A stretch of 6,540 nucleotides of DNA from assembly GCA_963205285.1 (NCBI GenBank), contig CAUJJQ010000188.1, positions 1 through 6,540 of the forward strand, in the 5' to 3' direction. This document shows positions 1 to 6,540 of the stretch, piece after piece. The notes below the pieces were generated by a model, which worked only from the letters and a program-made list of their open reading frames with translations, made no database searches and was not told the origin of the DNA. The translations under genes were made by a program, and so were the position numbers. Position 1 is the stretch's first letter. Each line of letters starts with the position of its first letter. The stretch is from Pseudomonadota bacterium (GTDB lineage Bacteria; Pseudomonadota; Alphaproteobacteria; Sphingomonadales; Sphingomonadaceae).

Positions 1-56
1 GCTCCTAAATGCAAGGATGTGAAAATCCGTGCCCCCCGGCGCGCGGATGGTGTGGC

Positions 57-62
57 GGAGGG
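57..62 (+). promoter_or_regulatory. Ribosome binding site deciding the GTG start at 70
   Basis: GGAGGG lies 7 bases before GTG at 70 and closely matches the anti-Shine-Dalgarno sequence. The alternative GTG at 19 has no properly spaced site. This is the main reason for annotating 63 rather than 80 residues for the small membrane protein. Confidence 0.6.
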
Positions 63-69
63 CGCAAAA

Positions 70-261
70 GTGCAAGGTCAATTTTGGGGAGTCGGCATAA
101 TTGCGACGCTGATCGTGATTCTCGCCAATATCGGCGAATATCGGCGGCGGCGGCGGCGCAATCTGGAAAATGTTGGTATTTTGCCGTTGCAGGCGATTAT
201 GGTGATCGCGACCTTTATCGCGCTTTTTGCCTTTGCCTTTGGATTGAAAGAGATTTTATGA
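70..261 (+). CDS. Small two-helix membrane protein of unknown function
   Basis: I do not recognise this 63-residue protein. It has two hydrophobic segments, about residues 5-22 and 38-59. They are joined by a very basic loop with six consecutive arginines (residues 25-30) followed by NLENVGILP. By the positive-inside rule this suggests a helical hairpin with the loop in the cytoplasm and both ends outside. I chose GTG at 70 because GGAGGG at 57-62 lies 7 bases upstream, an excellent Shine-Dalgarno. A GTG in the same frame at 19 would give 80 residues, but it has an AAGGA only one base away and adds a charged, unstructured-looking stretch. The frame is open to the window's left edge, so a longer protein cannot be fully excluded. 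The stop overlaps the next start as ATGA (258-261), which implies translational coupling with the dipeptidase. Function is unknown; a membrane accessory to the downstream lipoprotein is speculation. Confidence 0.68.
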   Translation: MQGQFWGVGIIATLIVILANIGEYRRRRRRNLENVGILPLQAIMVIATFIALFAFAFGLKEIL

Positions 262-923
262 ACATCGTCATCAGTCGCCGTGACGGCCTATTGTGGATGG
301 GTGGGCTGTTGCTGGCGGGCTGCGCGGCGGATGATGCGATCCGCATGCCTGAGGTGGAGGGGGCGGATTCGATGGCTGATTTGGTGGATCTGGCACAATT
401 TGAGCCGCGTCTGCGCTTTGACATTCGCTATGCGACGGCAAATAATTTCATGCACCGTGTGCTTTACCCCGTCGCGCGCGCATTGGCGCAGCGGCCGGCA
501 GCGGCAGCACTATCGCGCGTACAAACGCGCGCCGAGGGGGCGGGCTATGGCCTCCTCATCCATGATGCCTACCGCCCGTGGCGGATCACCAAGATGATGT
601 GGGACGAAACGCCGGTGGCGCAGCGCGAATTTGTCGCCGACCCGCGCACCGGTTCGCGCCATAATCGCGGCTGTGCGATTGATTTGACGCTGTGTCAGGG
701 CGGGCAGGCGGTGCCGATGCCCAGCCCTTATGATGATTTCACCCCCGCCGCCTATCGCAGCTATATGGGTGGCACGGCGGAGCAGAACGCCAACCGCGCG
801 CGGTTAGAGGCATGGATGGTGGCAGAGGGGTTCCTGCCGCTTGCCAATGAATGGTGGCATTTCGACTGGCGCGATTGGGAACATTACCCGATTATGGACA
901 TGCCGCTGGAGGATGTGGCATAG
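258..923 (+). CDS. D-alanyl-D-alanine dipeptidase, VanX/DdpX family (peptidase M15D), predicted lipoprotein
   Basis: This 221-residue zinc dipeptidase is predicted to cleave D-Ala-D-Ala in the periplasm. The M15D signature is complete. SRHNRGCAID (133-142) supplies zinc ligands H135 and D142. EWWHF (198-202) supplies the catalytic base E198 and third ligand H201. HDAYRP (102-107) carries the arginine (R106) equivalent to the transition-state arginine of VanX. The N-terminus has Arg-Arg, a hydrophobic stretch and the lipobox LAGC with C22, so the mature protein should be a lipoprotein; Ala after the cysteine favours outer-membrane sorting. ATG at 258 is chosen because it places the signal peptide correctly and overlaps the preceding stop by 4 bp. 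An AAGAG at 247-251 is a usable ribosome binding site. The frame stays open upstream to position 9, but that stretch reads as low-quality sequence overlapping the small gene. In Gram-negatives such enzymes are linked to D-Ala-D-Ala salvage rather than vancomycin resistance. No vanH or vanA partner is visible. Confidence 0.93.
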   Translation: MNIVISRRDGLLWMGGLLLAGCAADDAIRMPEVEGADSMADLVDLAQFEPRLRFDIRYATANNFMHRVLYPVARALAQRPAAAALSRVQTRAEGAGYGLLIHDAYRPWRITKMMWDETPVAQREFVADPRTGSRHNRGCAIDLTLCQGGQAVPMPSPYDDFTPAAYRSYMGGTAEQNANRARLEAWMVAEGFLPLANEWWHFDWRDWEHYPIMDMPLEDVA

Positions 924-927
924 CCTG

Positions 928-2460
928 TTAGAGGCAAGCTTCCAAAAACGGCTGGTCAAAGCCATATTGCCGAGCTTTTTCCAGCGTATAGGGGCGCAGG
1001 CCCATGGCGCGATATTCGCCCATGATTTTGCCGTCCTTATCCTCTTCCATATATTCGAATTTGAACAATTCCTGGGTTACAATGACTTCGCCTTCCATGC
1101 CGATGACTTCGGTGACCGACGTGACGCGGCGTGAACCGTCGCGCAGACGTTTAATCTGCACGACAAGGTCAACCGAATCGGCGATCTGACGCGAAATTGC
1201 TTCCTTGGGAATTTTGATGTCGCCCATCAAAATCATGTTTTCCATACGGCCCAGGCATTCACGCGGACTGTTGGCGTGGAGCGTACACATCGAGCCATCG
1301 TGGCCAGTGTTCATCGCGGCGAGCAAATCGAAACATTCCGCGCCACGAATTTCGCCCAATATGATACGGTCGGGGCGCATACGCAGCGAGTTTTTGACCA
1401 GATCACCGATGGTAATCGCGCCTTGCCCTTCGAGGTTGGGTGGACGTGTTTCCAGTGGCAACCAATGCGGCTGTTGCAAGCGCAATTCGGCGGCATCTTC
1501 GATGGTGAGCACGCGTTCGCCCGGATCGATCATCTTAGACAGGGCATTGAGCATTGTTGTCTTGCCCGAGCCCGTGCCGCCTGAAATGACGATGTTGAAC
1601 CGGCATGCACCAGCGATTTTGAGCGCGGTGCACATTTTATTCGACATGGCATTCCAGTCGCGCAAATTGTCGAGCGTGATGGGTTTCGCCGAAAATTTAC
1701 GGATGGAAATGGCGGTGCCGCGCAGCGAAAGCGGCGGCACGATTACGTTAACCCGGCTGCCATCCTTTAATCGCGCATCGGCCAGCGGCGTCGTTTGGTC
1801 AACGCGGCGGCCAACCTGATTGACGATGCGTTGGGCGATCTGAAACAAATGTTCTTCATCGCGGAAAACGACGCCGGAAATTTCCAGCTTACCTTTGCGC
1901 TCGACATAGGTCTGGTCGGGGCCGTTGACCATGATGTCGCTGATGTCAGCATCACCCAATAATTCTTCGAGCGGGCCAAAGCCGAGCAGTTCATCAACCA
2001 GCACTTTTTCCAGCGCAAATTGTTCGCGCCGGTTGAGCGTGATTTTGAGTTCGGCCAGCACTTCCAATATGATGGGCCGGAATTCTTCGGTTAGTTCATC
2101 CTTGGACAGCGATGCGGCGGCTTCGGGGTCAACGCGTTCGAGCAGGCGGGGGAGCACCTGTTCCTTAATCTTGTGGACGCTTTGTTCAAAACCGGCGGCT
2201 GGCTGCAAATCGCTATGGTCCGCAACCATGCGCGAGTTGAGGCGGCTCATGGCATCATCTGGCGGCGGAGCAGCGGTCAGATTCGGCATCGGCGGCGCAT
2301 CACCGCCAGCAGACGGCAGCGCGCTGGGGTCAATCGACGGAAATTGCTTGCCGCCCTGCTCTTCGCGGGGCGCAGGCGCGCCGCCACCCTGCATCGGGCG
2401 GGCTACGCCAAAGGCGGGGCGGGCGGGCTGTGCCCCCGGACGACGACCAAAAGCGCTCAT
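928..2460 (-). CDS. cpaF: CpaF/TadA-type pilus assembly/secretion ATPase
   Basis: This 510-residue cytoplasmic ATPase belongs to the type II/IV secretion superfamily. It is the kind that powers Flp/Tad pilus assembly as a hexamer at the inner membrane. The first ~70 residues are Pro/Ala/Gly-rich and look disordered. An all-helical region (about 90-160) follows, then the N-terminal and C-terminal ATPase domains. Motifs in order: Walker A GGTGSGKT (294-301, K300), Asp box TIEDAAEL (319-326, E321/D322), Walker B RIILGEIRG (365-373, E370) and His box GHDGSMCTLHA (386-396). All are intact, so the enzyme should be active. The ATG is supported by TAGGAGG at 2471-2477, ten bases upstream. In the usual tad locus cpaF lies between cpaE and tadB/tadC. 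Here the upstream neighbour is divergent and the downstream neighbour is convergent, so the gene appears monocistronic. The family assignment is secure; the role in a Tad pilus is inferred. Confidence 0.95.
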   Translation of the reverse strand: MSAFGRRPGAQPARPAFGVARPMQGGGAPAPREEQGGKQFPSIDPSALPSAGGDAPPMPNLTAAPPPDDAMSRLNSRMVADHSDLQPAAGFEQSVHKIKEQVLPRLLERVDPEAAASLSKDELTEEFRPIILEVLAELKITLNRREQFALEKVLVDELLGFGPLEELLGDADISDIMVNGPDQTYVERKGKLEISGVVFRDEEHLFQIAQRIVNQVGRRVDQTTPLADARLKDGSRVNVIVPPLSLRGTAISIRKFSAKPITLDNLRDWNAMSNKMCTALKIAGACRFNIVISGGTGSGKTTMLNALSKMIDPGERVLTIEDAAELRLQQPHWLPLETRPPNLEGQGAITIGDLVKNSLRMRPDRIILGEIRGAECFDLLAAMNTGHDGSMCTLHANSPRECLGRMENMILMGDIKIPKEAISRQIADSVDLVVQIKRLRDGSRRVTSVTEVIGMEGEVIVTQELFKFEYMEEDKDGKIMGEYRAMGLRPYTLEKARQYGFDQPFLEACL

Positions 2461-2470
2461 TTACTATATG

Positions 2471-2477
2471 CCTCCTA
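2471..2477 (-). promoter_or_regulatory. Ribosome binding site of cpaF
   Basis: Read on the minus strand, TAGGAGG lies ten bases before the cpaF ATG (2458-2460). This is a near-perfect Shine-Dalgarno sequence and fixes the start of the 510-residue product, including its low-complexity Pro/Ala-rich N-terminus. Confidence 0.75.
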
Positions 2478-2544
2478 AGGCAAGATCCGAAAGGAGCATG
2501 CCCGAACTATGGTGACGCGATGACGGACAATTAAGGTGAAAGTT

Positions 2545-2573
2545 TTGACAAGCATTTAATGCGCCGCAGATTT
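2545..2573 (+). promoter_or_regulatory. Weak promoter candidate with palindrome, divergent cpaF/transporter region
   Basis: A perfect TTGACA -35 hexamer at 2545-2550 points toward the transporter gene. At the expected 17-base spacing, the -10 position (AGATTT, 2568-2573) matches the consensus poorly. The spacer contains the perfect palindrome GCATT-T-AATGC (2552-2562), which could be a small operator. This lies in the only substantial gene-free stretch (2461-2682). That stretch must hold promoters for both divergent genes, and I see no convincing -35/-10 pair for cpaF. Treat this as a lead only. Confidence 0.22.
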
Positions 2574-2682
2574 TGCCCCGATTTGAATTTGGCGCGCCCT
2601 TGCCATGATTTGGCCGCGATGGCGGCGCATGGCGCCCGAAATCAGAGCGTCTCTCCCGATACGCCAATGCTGTGGGGCAAAA

Positions 2683-3594
2683 ATGCCGGCTGCCAAAATA
2701 CATCGTCGTGGCGTTATGTTCGCCATAATCGGCTTTGCGATGCTGAGCTGCGGTGATGCGATTATCAAGACGATGACGGGCGAATGGCCGATTCCAGCGG
2801 TCGCGGCGCTGCGTTTTGCGATCGCGGTGCCCTTTCTGACAGCGATTGTGGCTTATGCCGGGCCGGGGCAGCCGTTGCGTATCCCGCAGCTGACGGGGAC
2901 ATGGTGGCATGTGGCGCGCGGAGCGGCGATTGCCGCCGCTTCGGCGCTGTTTTTCTATAGCCTGACGTTGATGCCGCTTGCGGCGGCAACCTCGATCGCC
3001 TTTGCCCAGCCGGTGATTACTGCCATTTTGTCGGCCATTTTGCTGAAAGAACCGCTGCACCCGCGCGGCTGGCTGGCGGTTTTGTGCGGTATGGCAGGGG
3101 TTTTAATCGTCCTGCGTCCCAATTTGGCAGAATTGGGTGTTTTGGCGCTGGTGCCGCTGGCGGCGGCATTTTGTATGTCCTGCCTGTTCCTGCTCAACCG
3201 ACACATGGCGGGGCGTGCGCCGTCTTCGGTGCTGCAATGGAGTTTAGCCTTATTTGCAACGCCGATATTGATCGGCGTTGCGCTGATCGGCCATTTCAGC
3301 GGCGCGCCAGGGCTGGTCATCGGCTGGCCCGATTGGACGATTATCGCGCGCTGCGCCTTTGCCGCTTTTACCGCGACAAGCTGTCACTGGCTGATTTTCA
3401 TGGGTACAGCACGGGCCAGCGCGGCGGCAGTCGCACCCGCAACTTATGCGCAATTGCCAGTGGCGCTGGCGCTCGATGCGCTGTTGTTCGGCAATTACGC
3501 CGATGTGACCGCCTTGGCGGGCGGGGTGCTGATTATTGCGGCAGGCATATTGTTGCTCAGCGCGCCGGTGCGCGTCGCACGCGCCGTGGCTTGA
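2683..3594 (+). CDS. EamA-family drug/metabolite transporter (DMT superfamily)
   Basis: This 303-residue inner-membrane protein has about ten hydrophobic helices (roughly 11-29, 37-58, 77-96, 99-121, 126-145, 150-171, 183-203, 217-240, 244-268, 273-292). They form two tandem EamA repeats. The end of each repeat shows family hallmarks: PLAAATSIAFAQPVITAILS (98-117) followed by KEPLHPRGW (122-130), and ARASAAAVAPATYAQLPVAL (243-262) followed by the final helix. DMT carriers export or import small metabolites such as amino acids or nucleosides. The substrate cannot be told from sequence. The start is uncertain. ATG at 2683 has GGGG at 2674-2677 and leaves a short basic cytoplasmic tail before helix 1. 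ATG at 2716 would begin at helix 1. ATG at 2605 would add 26 non-conserved-looking residues without a ribosome binding site. The gene is divergent from cpaF, and the DUF6265-like gene follows after 54 bases on the same strand. Confidence 0.9.
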   Translation: MPAAKIHRRGVMFAIIGFAMLSCGDAIIKTMTGEWPIPAVAALRFAIAVPFLTAIVAYAGPGQPLRIPQLTGTWWHVARGAAIAAASALFFYSLTLMPLAAATSIAFAQPVITAILSAILLKEPLHPRGWLAVLCGMAGVLIVLRPNLAELGVLALVPLAAAFCMSCLFLLNRHMAGRAPSSVLQWSLALFATPILIGVALIGHFSGAPGLVIGWPDWTIIARCAFAAFTATSCHWLIFMGTARASAAAVAPATYAQLPVALALDALLFGNYADVTALAGGVLIIAAGILLLSAPVRVARAVA

Positions 3595-3606
3595 TGCCGG
3601 TTCCAA

Positions 3607-3625
3607 AGGCGCGCATCATGCGCCT
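3607..3625. other. Inverted repeat between transporter and DUF6265-like gene
   Basis: AGGCGC (3607-3612) and GCGCCT (3620-3625) form a 6-bp stem with a 7-base loop. An overlapping alternative is the palindrome GCGCAT-C-ATGCGC (3611-3623). No T-run follows on the plus strand, so this is not a classical intrinsic terminator. It could still modulate readthrough into the next gene or be an RNA-end structure. Confidence 0.35.
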
Positions 3626-3648
3626 CTACCGAACAAGGGGAGGGAGCT

Positions 3649-4104
3649 ATGTTCTTCGCTGCCATGTTGATGTGGGCGCAGGCCAGCGCCGCTGCGCCCG
3701 CCACCGAGCTACCCGGCTGGATGGCGGGGTGCTGGATAACGCAAGAAGCCAGTGCCGACGCGGCCCGAACAGAGGAATGTTGGACATTGGCGCGGGGGCA
3801 GTTGATGCTCGGCAGTTCGCACACATTCGTGACGGGAACAACGCGCGCTTTTGAACATATGCGCATTGAACAGCGCGGCGCAGAACTGACCTTTGTTGCG
3901 CAGCCGGGCGGGGTGGCTCCGACGCGTTTTGCGCTGATCGATTCAGGGATGGAGGATGGTCGGCCGTGGCTGCTATTCGCCAACGCGGCGCATGATTACC
4001 CGCAACATGTGCGATACGCGCTAGCGGCGGATGGTGCGCTGGTCGGCGAAATTGCTATGGCCGATGGCAGCCGGGTCATGCGCTGGCGATATTATCGACC
4101 GTGA
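3649..4104 (+). CDS. Exported DUF6265-like protein of unknown function
   Basis: This 151-residue protein has a short hydrophobic N-terminus (about 1-16, ending Ala-Ser-Ala-Ala-Ala) that looks like a signal peptide, although it lacks a basic n-region. The remainder resembles the DUF6265 pattern as I know it: LPGWMAGCW (21-29), EECWTLARGQLMLGSS (42-57), FEHMRIE (68-74), and the closing FANAAHDYPQHVRY (110-123). This is a small, probably beta-rich, lipocalin-like fold. No catalytic role is known to me. Cysteines at 28 and 44 could pair in the periplasm. ATG at 3649 is well supported by GGGGAGG at 3637-3643. The gene follows the transporter by 54 bases and may be co-transcribed with it, and it converges on atpC. 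The gene call is firm; the family name is from memory of the motif pattern and is less certain. Confidence 0.85.
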   Translation: MFFAAMLMWAQASAAAPATELPGWMAGCWITQEASADAARTEECWTLARGQLMLGSSHTFVTGTTRAFEHMRIEQRGAELTFVAQPGGVAPTRFALIDSGMEDGRPWLLFANAAHDYPQHVRYALAADGALVGEIAMADGSRVMRWRYYRP

Positions 4105-4108
4105 TGGT

Positions 4109-4123
4109 GCGGGCATCGCCCGC
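4109..4123. terminator. Possible bidirectional terminator hairpin between convergent genes
   Basis: GCGGGC (4109-4114), a three-base loop ATC, and GCCCGC (4118-4123) form a perfect 6-bp GC stem. It sits inside the 25-base gap between the stops of the DUF6265-like gene (4104) and atpC (4130). The position suits a shared terminator for both convergent units. Neither strand carries a proper T-tract after the stem, so intrinsic termination is plausible but unproven. Confidence 0.42.
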
Positions 4124-4129
4124 GTCAAA

Positions 4130-4384
4130 TTATCCGATATGTTCGGCGAGGATGGTCAGGCCACCCTCATTCACCTCGGCAAAGCCACCGGCAATGGCGA
4201 TGCGTTCCATTTCCGCGCCAGCGCTTTTTTGAATCAGTAATTCACCGGCGCGCACGCTCGACATAAAGGGGGCATGCCCCTCGAGCACGCCGAAATCCCC
4301 CTCACTGCCCGGGACGCTGACCATATACACATCTTCGGAGCGGATCAGCGCCGCCGGGGTTACCAGTTCAAAGTGCAATGCCAT
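4130..4384 (-). CDS. atpC: F1 ATP synthase epsilon subunit, short form lacking C-terminal helices
   Basis: This 84-residue subunit binds the foot of gamma and couples F1 rotation to the c-ring of Fo. The sequence fits the N-terminal beta-sandwich domain: [22 protein letters not shown], then [19 protein letters not shown], then [20 protein letters not shown]. It stops exactly where the two-helix C-terminal domain would begin in the 135-140-residue enterobacterial protein. No remnant of those helices is readable past the stop, so this looks like a natural short form rather than a frameshift. The start is supported by GGGGAAG just upstream on the minus strand (about 4389-4395). It is the last gene of the visible operon, 47 bases after atpD, with a strong hairpin in that gap. 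The missing helices are the part that inhibits ATP hydrolysis in E. coli, so inhibition here must rely on something else. Confidence 0.94.
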   Translation of the reverse strand: MALHFELVTPAALIRSEDVYMVSVPGSEGDFGVLEGHAPFMSSVRAGELLIQKSAGAEMERIAIAGGFAEVNEGGLTILAEHIG

Positions 4385-4399
4385 TTTACTTCCCCAAAT

Positions 4400-4422
4400 C
4401 CCCCTCCCTCAGCAGGAGGGGG
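4400..4422. repeat. GC-rich inverted repeat (hairpin) between atpD and atpC
   Basis: CCCCCTCC (4400-4407) and GGAGGGGG (4415-4422) pair perfectly over 8 bp around the 7-base loop CTCAGCA. Almost all of the 47-base atpD-atpC gap is taken up by this element and the atpC ribosome binding site. On the transcribed strand no T-run follows, so it is not an intrinsic terminator. It resembles the short C-rich/G-rich palindromes often scattered between genes in sphingomonad genomes, but that relationship is from general recollection. Confidence 0.75.
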
Positions 4423-4431
4423 GGAGCTATT

Positions 4432-5970
<1,539 letters not shown>

Positions 5971-5979
5971 TCAGTTTAC

Positions 5980-5996
5980 AGCGCTTCCGCGCCAGC
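5980..5996. repeat. 17-bp direct repeat, copy 2 (duplicate of atpG 3' end)
   Basis: AGCGCTTCCGCGCCAGC here is identical to 6013-6029. On the minus strand this copy reads Ala-Gly-Ala-Glu-Ala-Leu followed by TAA (5976-5978). It lies in the same frame as atpG but after its TAG stop, inside the atpG-atpD spacer. Confidence 0.85.
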
Positions 5997-6008
5997 GTTT
6001 TCTTGTTG

Positions 6009-6540
6009 CTAAAGCGCTTCCGCGCCAGCAATGATTTCAACTAGTTCGGTGGTAATCGCGGCCTGACGGCTGCGGTTATATTGGATGGTCAGCTTGTTGA
6101 TCAGGTCGCCCGCATTGCGCGTTGCATTGTCCATCGCGGTCATCGACGCGCCTTGTTCGGACGCGGCGTTTTCCAGCAATCCCTTGAAAATTTGCACCGT
6201 CACATTGCGCGGTAGCAAATCAGCCAAAATGGCTTCTTCATCGGGTTCATATTCGGTCGCGGCACCCGTGCTGACGGGTGTGTCGGTTCCGATGGCAACC
6301 GGAATAATCTGTTGTCCGGTTGCTTCCTGCAGCAAGGCCGAACGGAATTTGGAAAAGAACAGGTGCGCGACATCAAATTCGCCCGCCTGATACATGTCGA
6401 GCAATTGCTGCGCGATTTCCTCCGCATTGGCAAAGGCCAGTTCGCGATAACCGGTGGTGTCATATTGGGCGGTGGTCATCTTGGGGAACAGCCGGTTGAT
6501 GACCGGGCGGCCCTTGCGCCCCACCAGAAAGAATTTGACC
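6009..6540 (-). CDS. atpG: F1 ATP synthase gamma subunit, C-terminal part (5' end outside window)
   Basis: The rotor shaft of F1 is partial here. The frame continues through the right edge of the window, leaving about 176 of the usual ~290 residues. In-frame codons upstream of 6524 read VKFFLV before [10 protein letters not shown], which matches gamma, so the GTG at 6524 is an internal valine and not a start. Visible regions are the central Rossmann-like domain and the long C-terminal helix (about [19 protein letters not shown] onward). The helix ends with the gamma signature [15 protein letters not shown], the part that inserts into the alpha3beta3 core. The stop is TAG at 6009-6011. Ten further sense codons in the same frame follow it (QQENAGAEAL, then TAA at 5976-5978), repeating the C-terminal six residues. 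Upstream atpA and atpH are expected outside the window. Confidence 0.96.
   Translation of the reverse strand, partial: VKFFLVGRKGRPVINRLFPKMTTAQYDTTGYRELAFANAEEIAQQLLDMYQAGEFDVAHLFFSKFRSALLQEATGQQIIPVAIGTDTPVSTGAATEYEPDEEAILADLLPRNVTVQIFKGLLENAASEQGASMTAMDNATRNAGDLINKLTIQYNRSRQAAITTELVEIIAGAEAL
6013..6029. repeat. 17-bp direct repeat, copy 1 (inside atpG)
   Basis: This copy encodes the native C-terminal residues Ala-Gly-Ala-Glu-Ala-Leu of the gamma subunit, immediately before its TAG stop. The exact match at 5980-5996 is offset by 33 bp, which is 11 codons. Confidence 0.85.

Noticed and set aside
9..257. N-terminal extension of the dipeptidase frame up to position 9 (304 residues in all)
   Set aside because: The extension is compositionally poor, overlaps the small membrane gene in another frame, and would bury the lipoprotein signal peptide that starts exactly at ATG 258.
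258..923. A vancomycin-resistance (van) cluster
   Set aside because: Only the VanX-family dipeptidase is present. There is no VanH, VanA ligase or VanRS, the protein carries a lipoprotein signal, and Gram-negative homologues are housekeeping or salvage enzymes.
1205..1819. Plus-strand open frame of 204 codons inside cpaF
   Set aside because: It is antisense to a fully conserved ATPase with intact motifs. It shows no recognisable domain and is explained by the codon bias of the opposite strand.
2498..2515. Five-codon leader peptide candidate after AAGGAG in the cpaF/transporter intergenic region
   Set aside because: The Shine-Dalgarno is only about one base from the ATG, and the codons show no regulatory pattern such as repeats of one amino acid. 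It lies about 170 bases from the transporter start.
2464..3060. Minus-strand open frame of 198 codons across the divergent region and transporter start
   Set aside because: It is rich in Arg/His/Gln, with no membrane or domain signature, and is antisense to transporter helices.
3084..3854. Plus-strand open frame of 256 codons overlapping the transporter and the DUF6265-like gene
   Set aside because: It spans two well-supported genes in another frame and has an Arg/Cys/Gly-rich composition typical of out-of-frame high-GC translation.

Overview
The window reads as chromosomal DNA of an alphaproteobacterium, most likely a member of the Sphingomonadales. This rests on three things: the gene content, an F1 beta subunit with an Ala/Lys/Pro-rich N-terminal extension, and an epsilon subunit reduced to its beta-sandwich domain. 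Assignment below order level cannot be supported from this sequence. I see no rRNA, tRNA, CRISPR array or mobile element.

Layout, left to right. (1) Positions 70-923, plus strand: a two-gene unit with a 4-bp ATGA overlap. It encodes a 63-residue two-helix membrane protein and a lipoprotein of the VanX/DdpX D-Ala-D-Ala dipeptidase family. (2) Positions 928-2460, minus strand: a CpaF/TadA-type secretion ATPase that converges on the dipeptidase gene with only 4 bp between stop codons. No other tad/cpa gene is adjacent. (3) Positions 2461-2682: a divergent intergenic region of about 220 bp. It holds the cpaF ribosome binding site and a weak promoter/palindrome candidate. (4) Positions 2683-4104, plus strand: a ten-helix EamA-family drug/metabolite transporter, then a small exported DUF6265-like protein. 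(5) Positions 4130-6540, minus strand: the distal half of the F1 ATP synthase operon in the order atpG (5' end off the window), atpD, atpC. It converges on the DUF6265-like gene.

How the genes work together: only the ATP synthase genes form an evident functional unit, with gamma as the rotor shaft, beta as the catalytic subunit and epsilon as the rotor-foot subunit. The dipeptidase and its small membrane partner are probably co-translated. The transporter and DUF6265-like gene may be co-transcribed, but nothing links their functions.

No obviously new multi-gene system is present. The observations most worth a second look are: a 17-bp exact direct repeat that recreates the last six codons of atpG plus a stop codon, in frame, just past the atpG stop; a perfect 8-bp GC hairpin between atpD and atpC; an epsilon subunit lacking the inhibitory C-terminal helices; a solitary cpaF; and the tiny membrane protein overlapping the dipeptidase gene.
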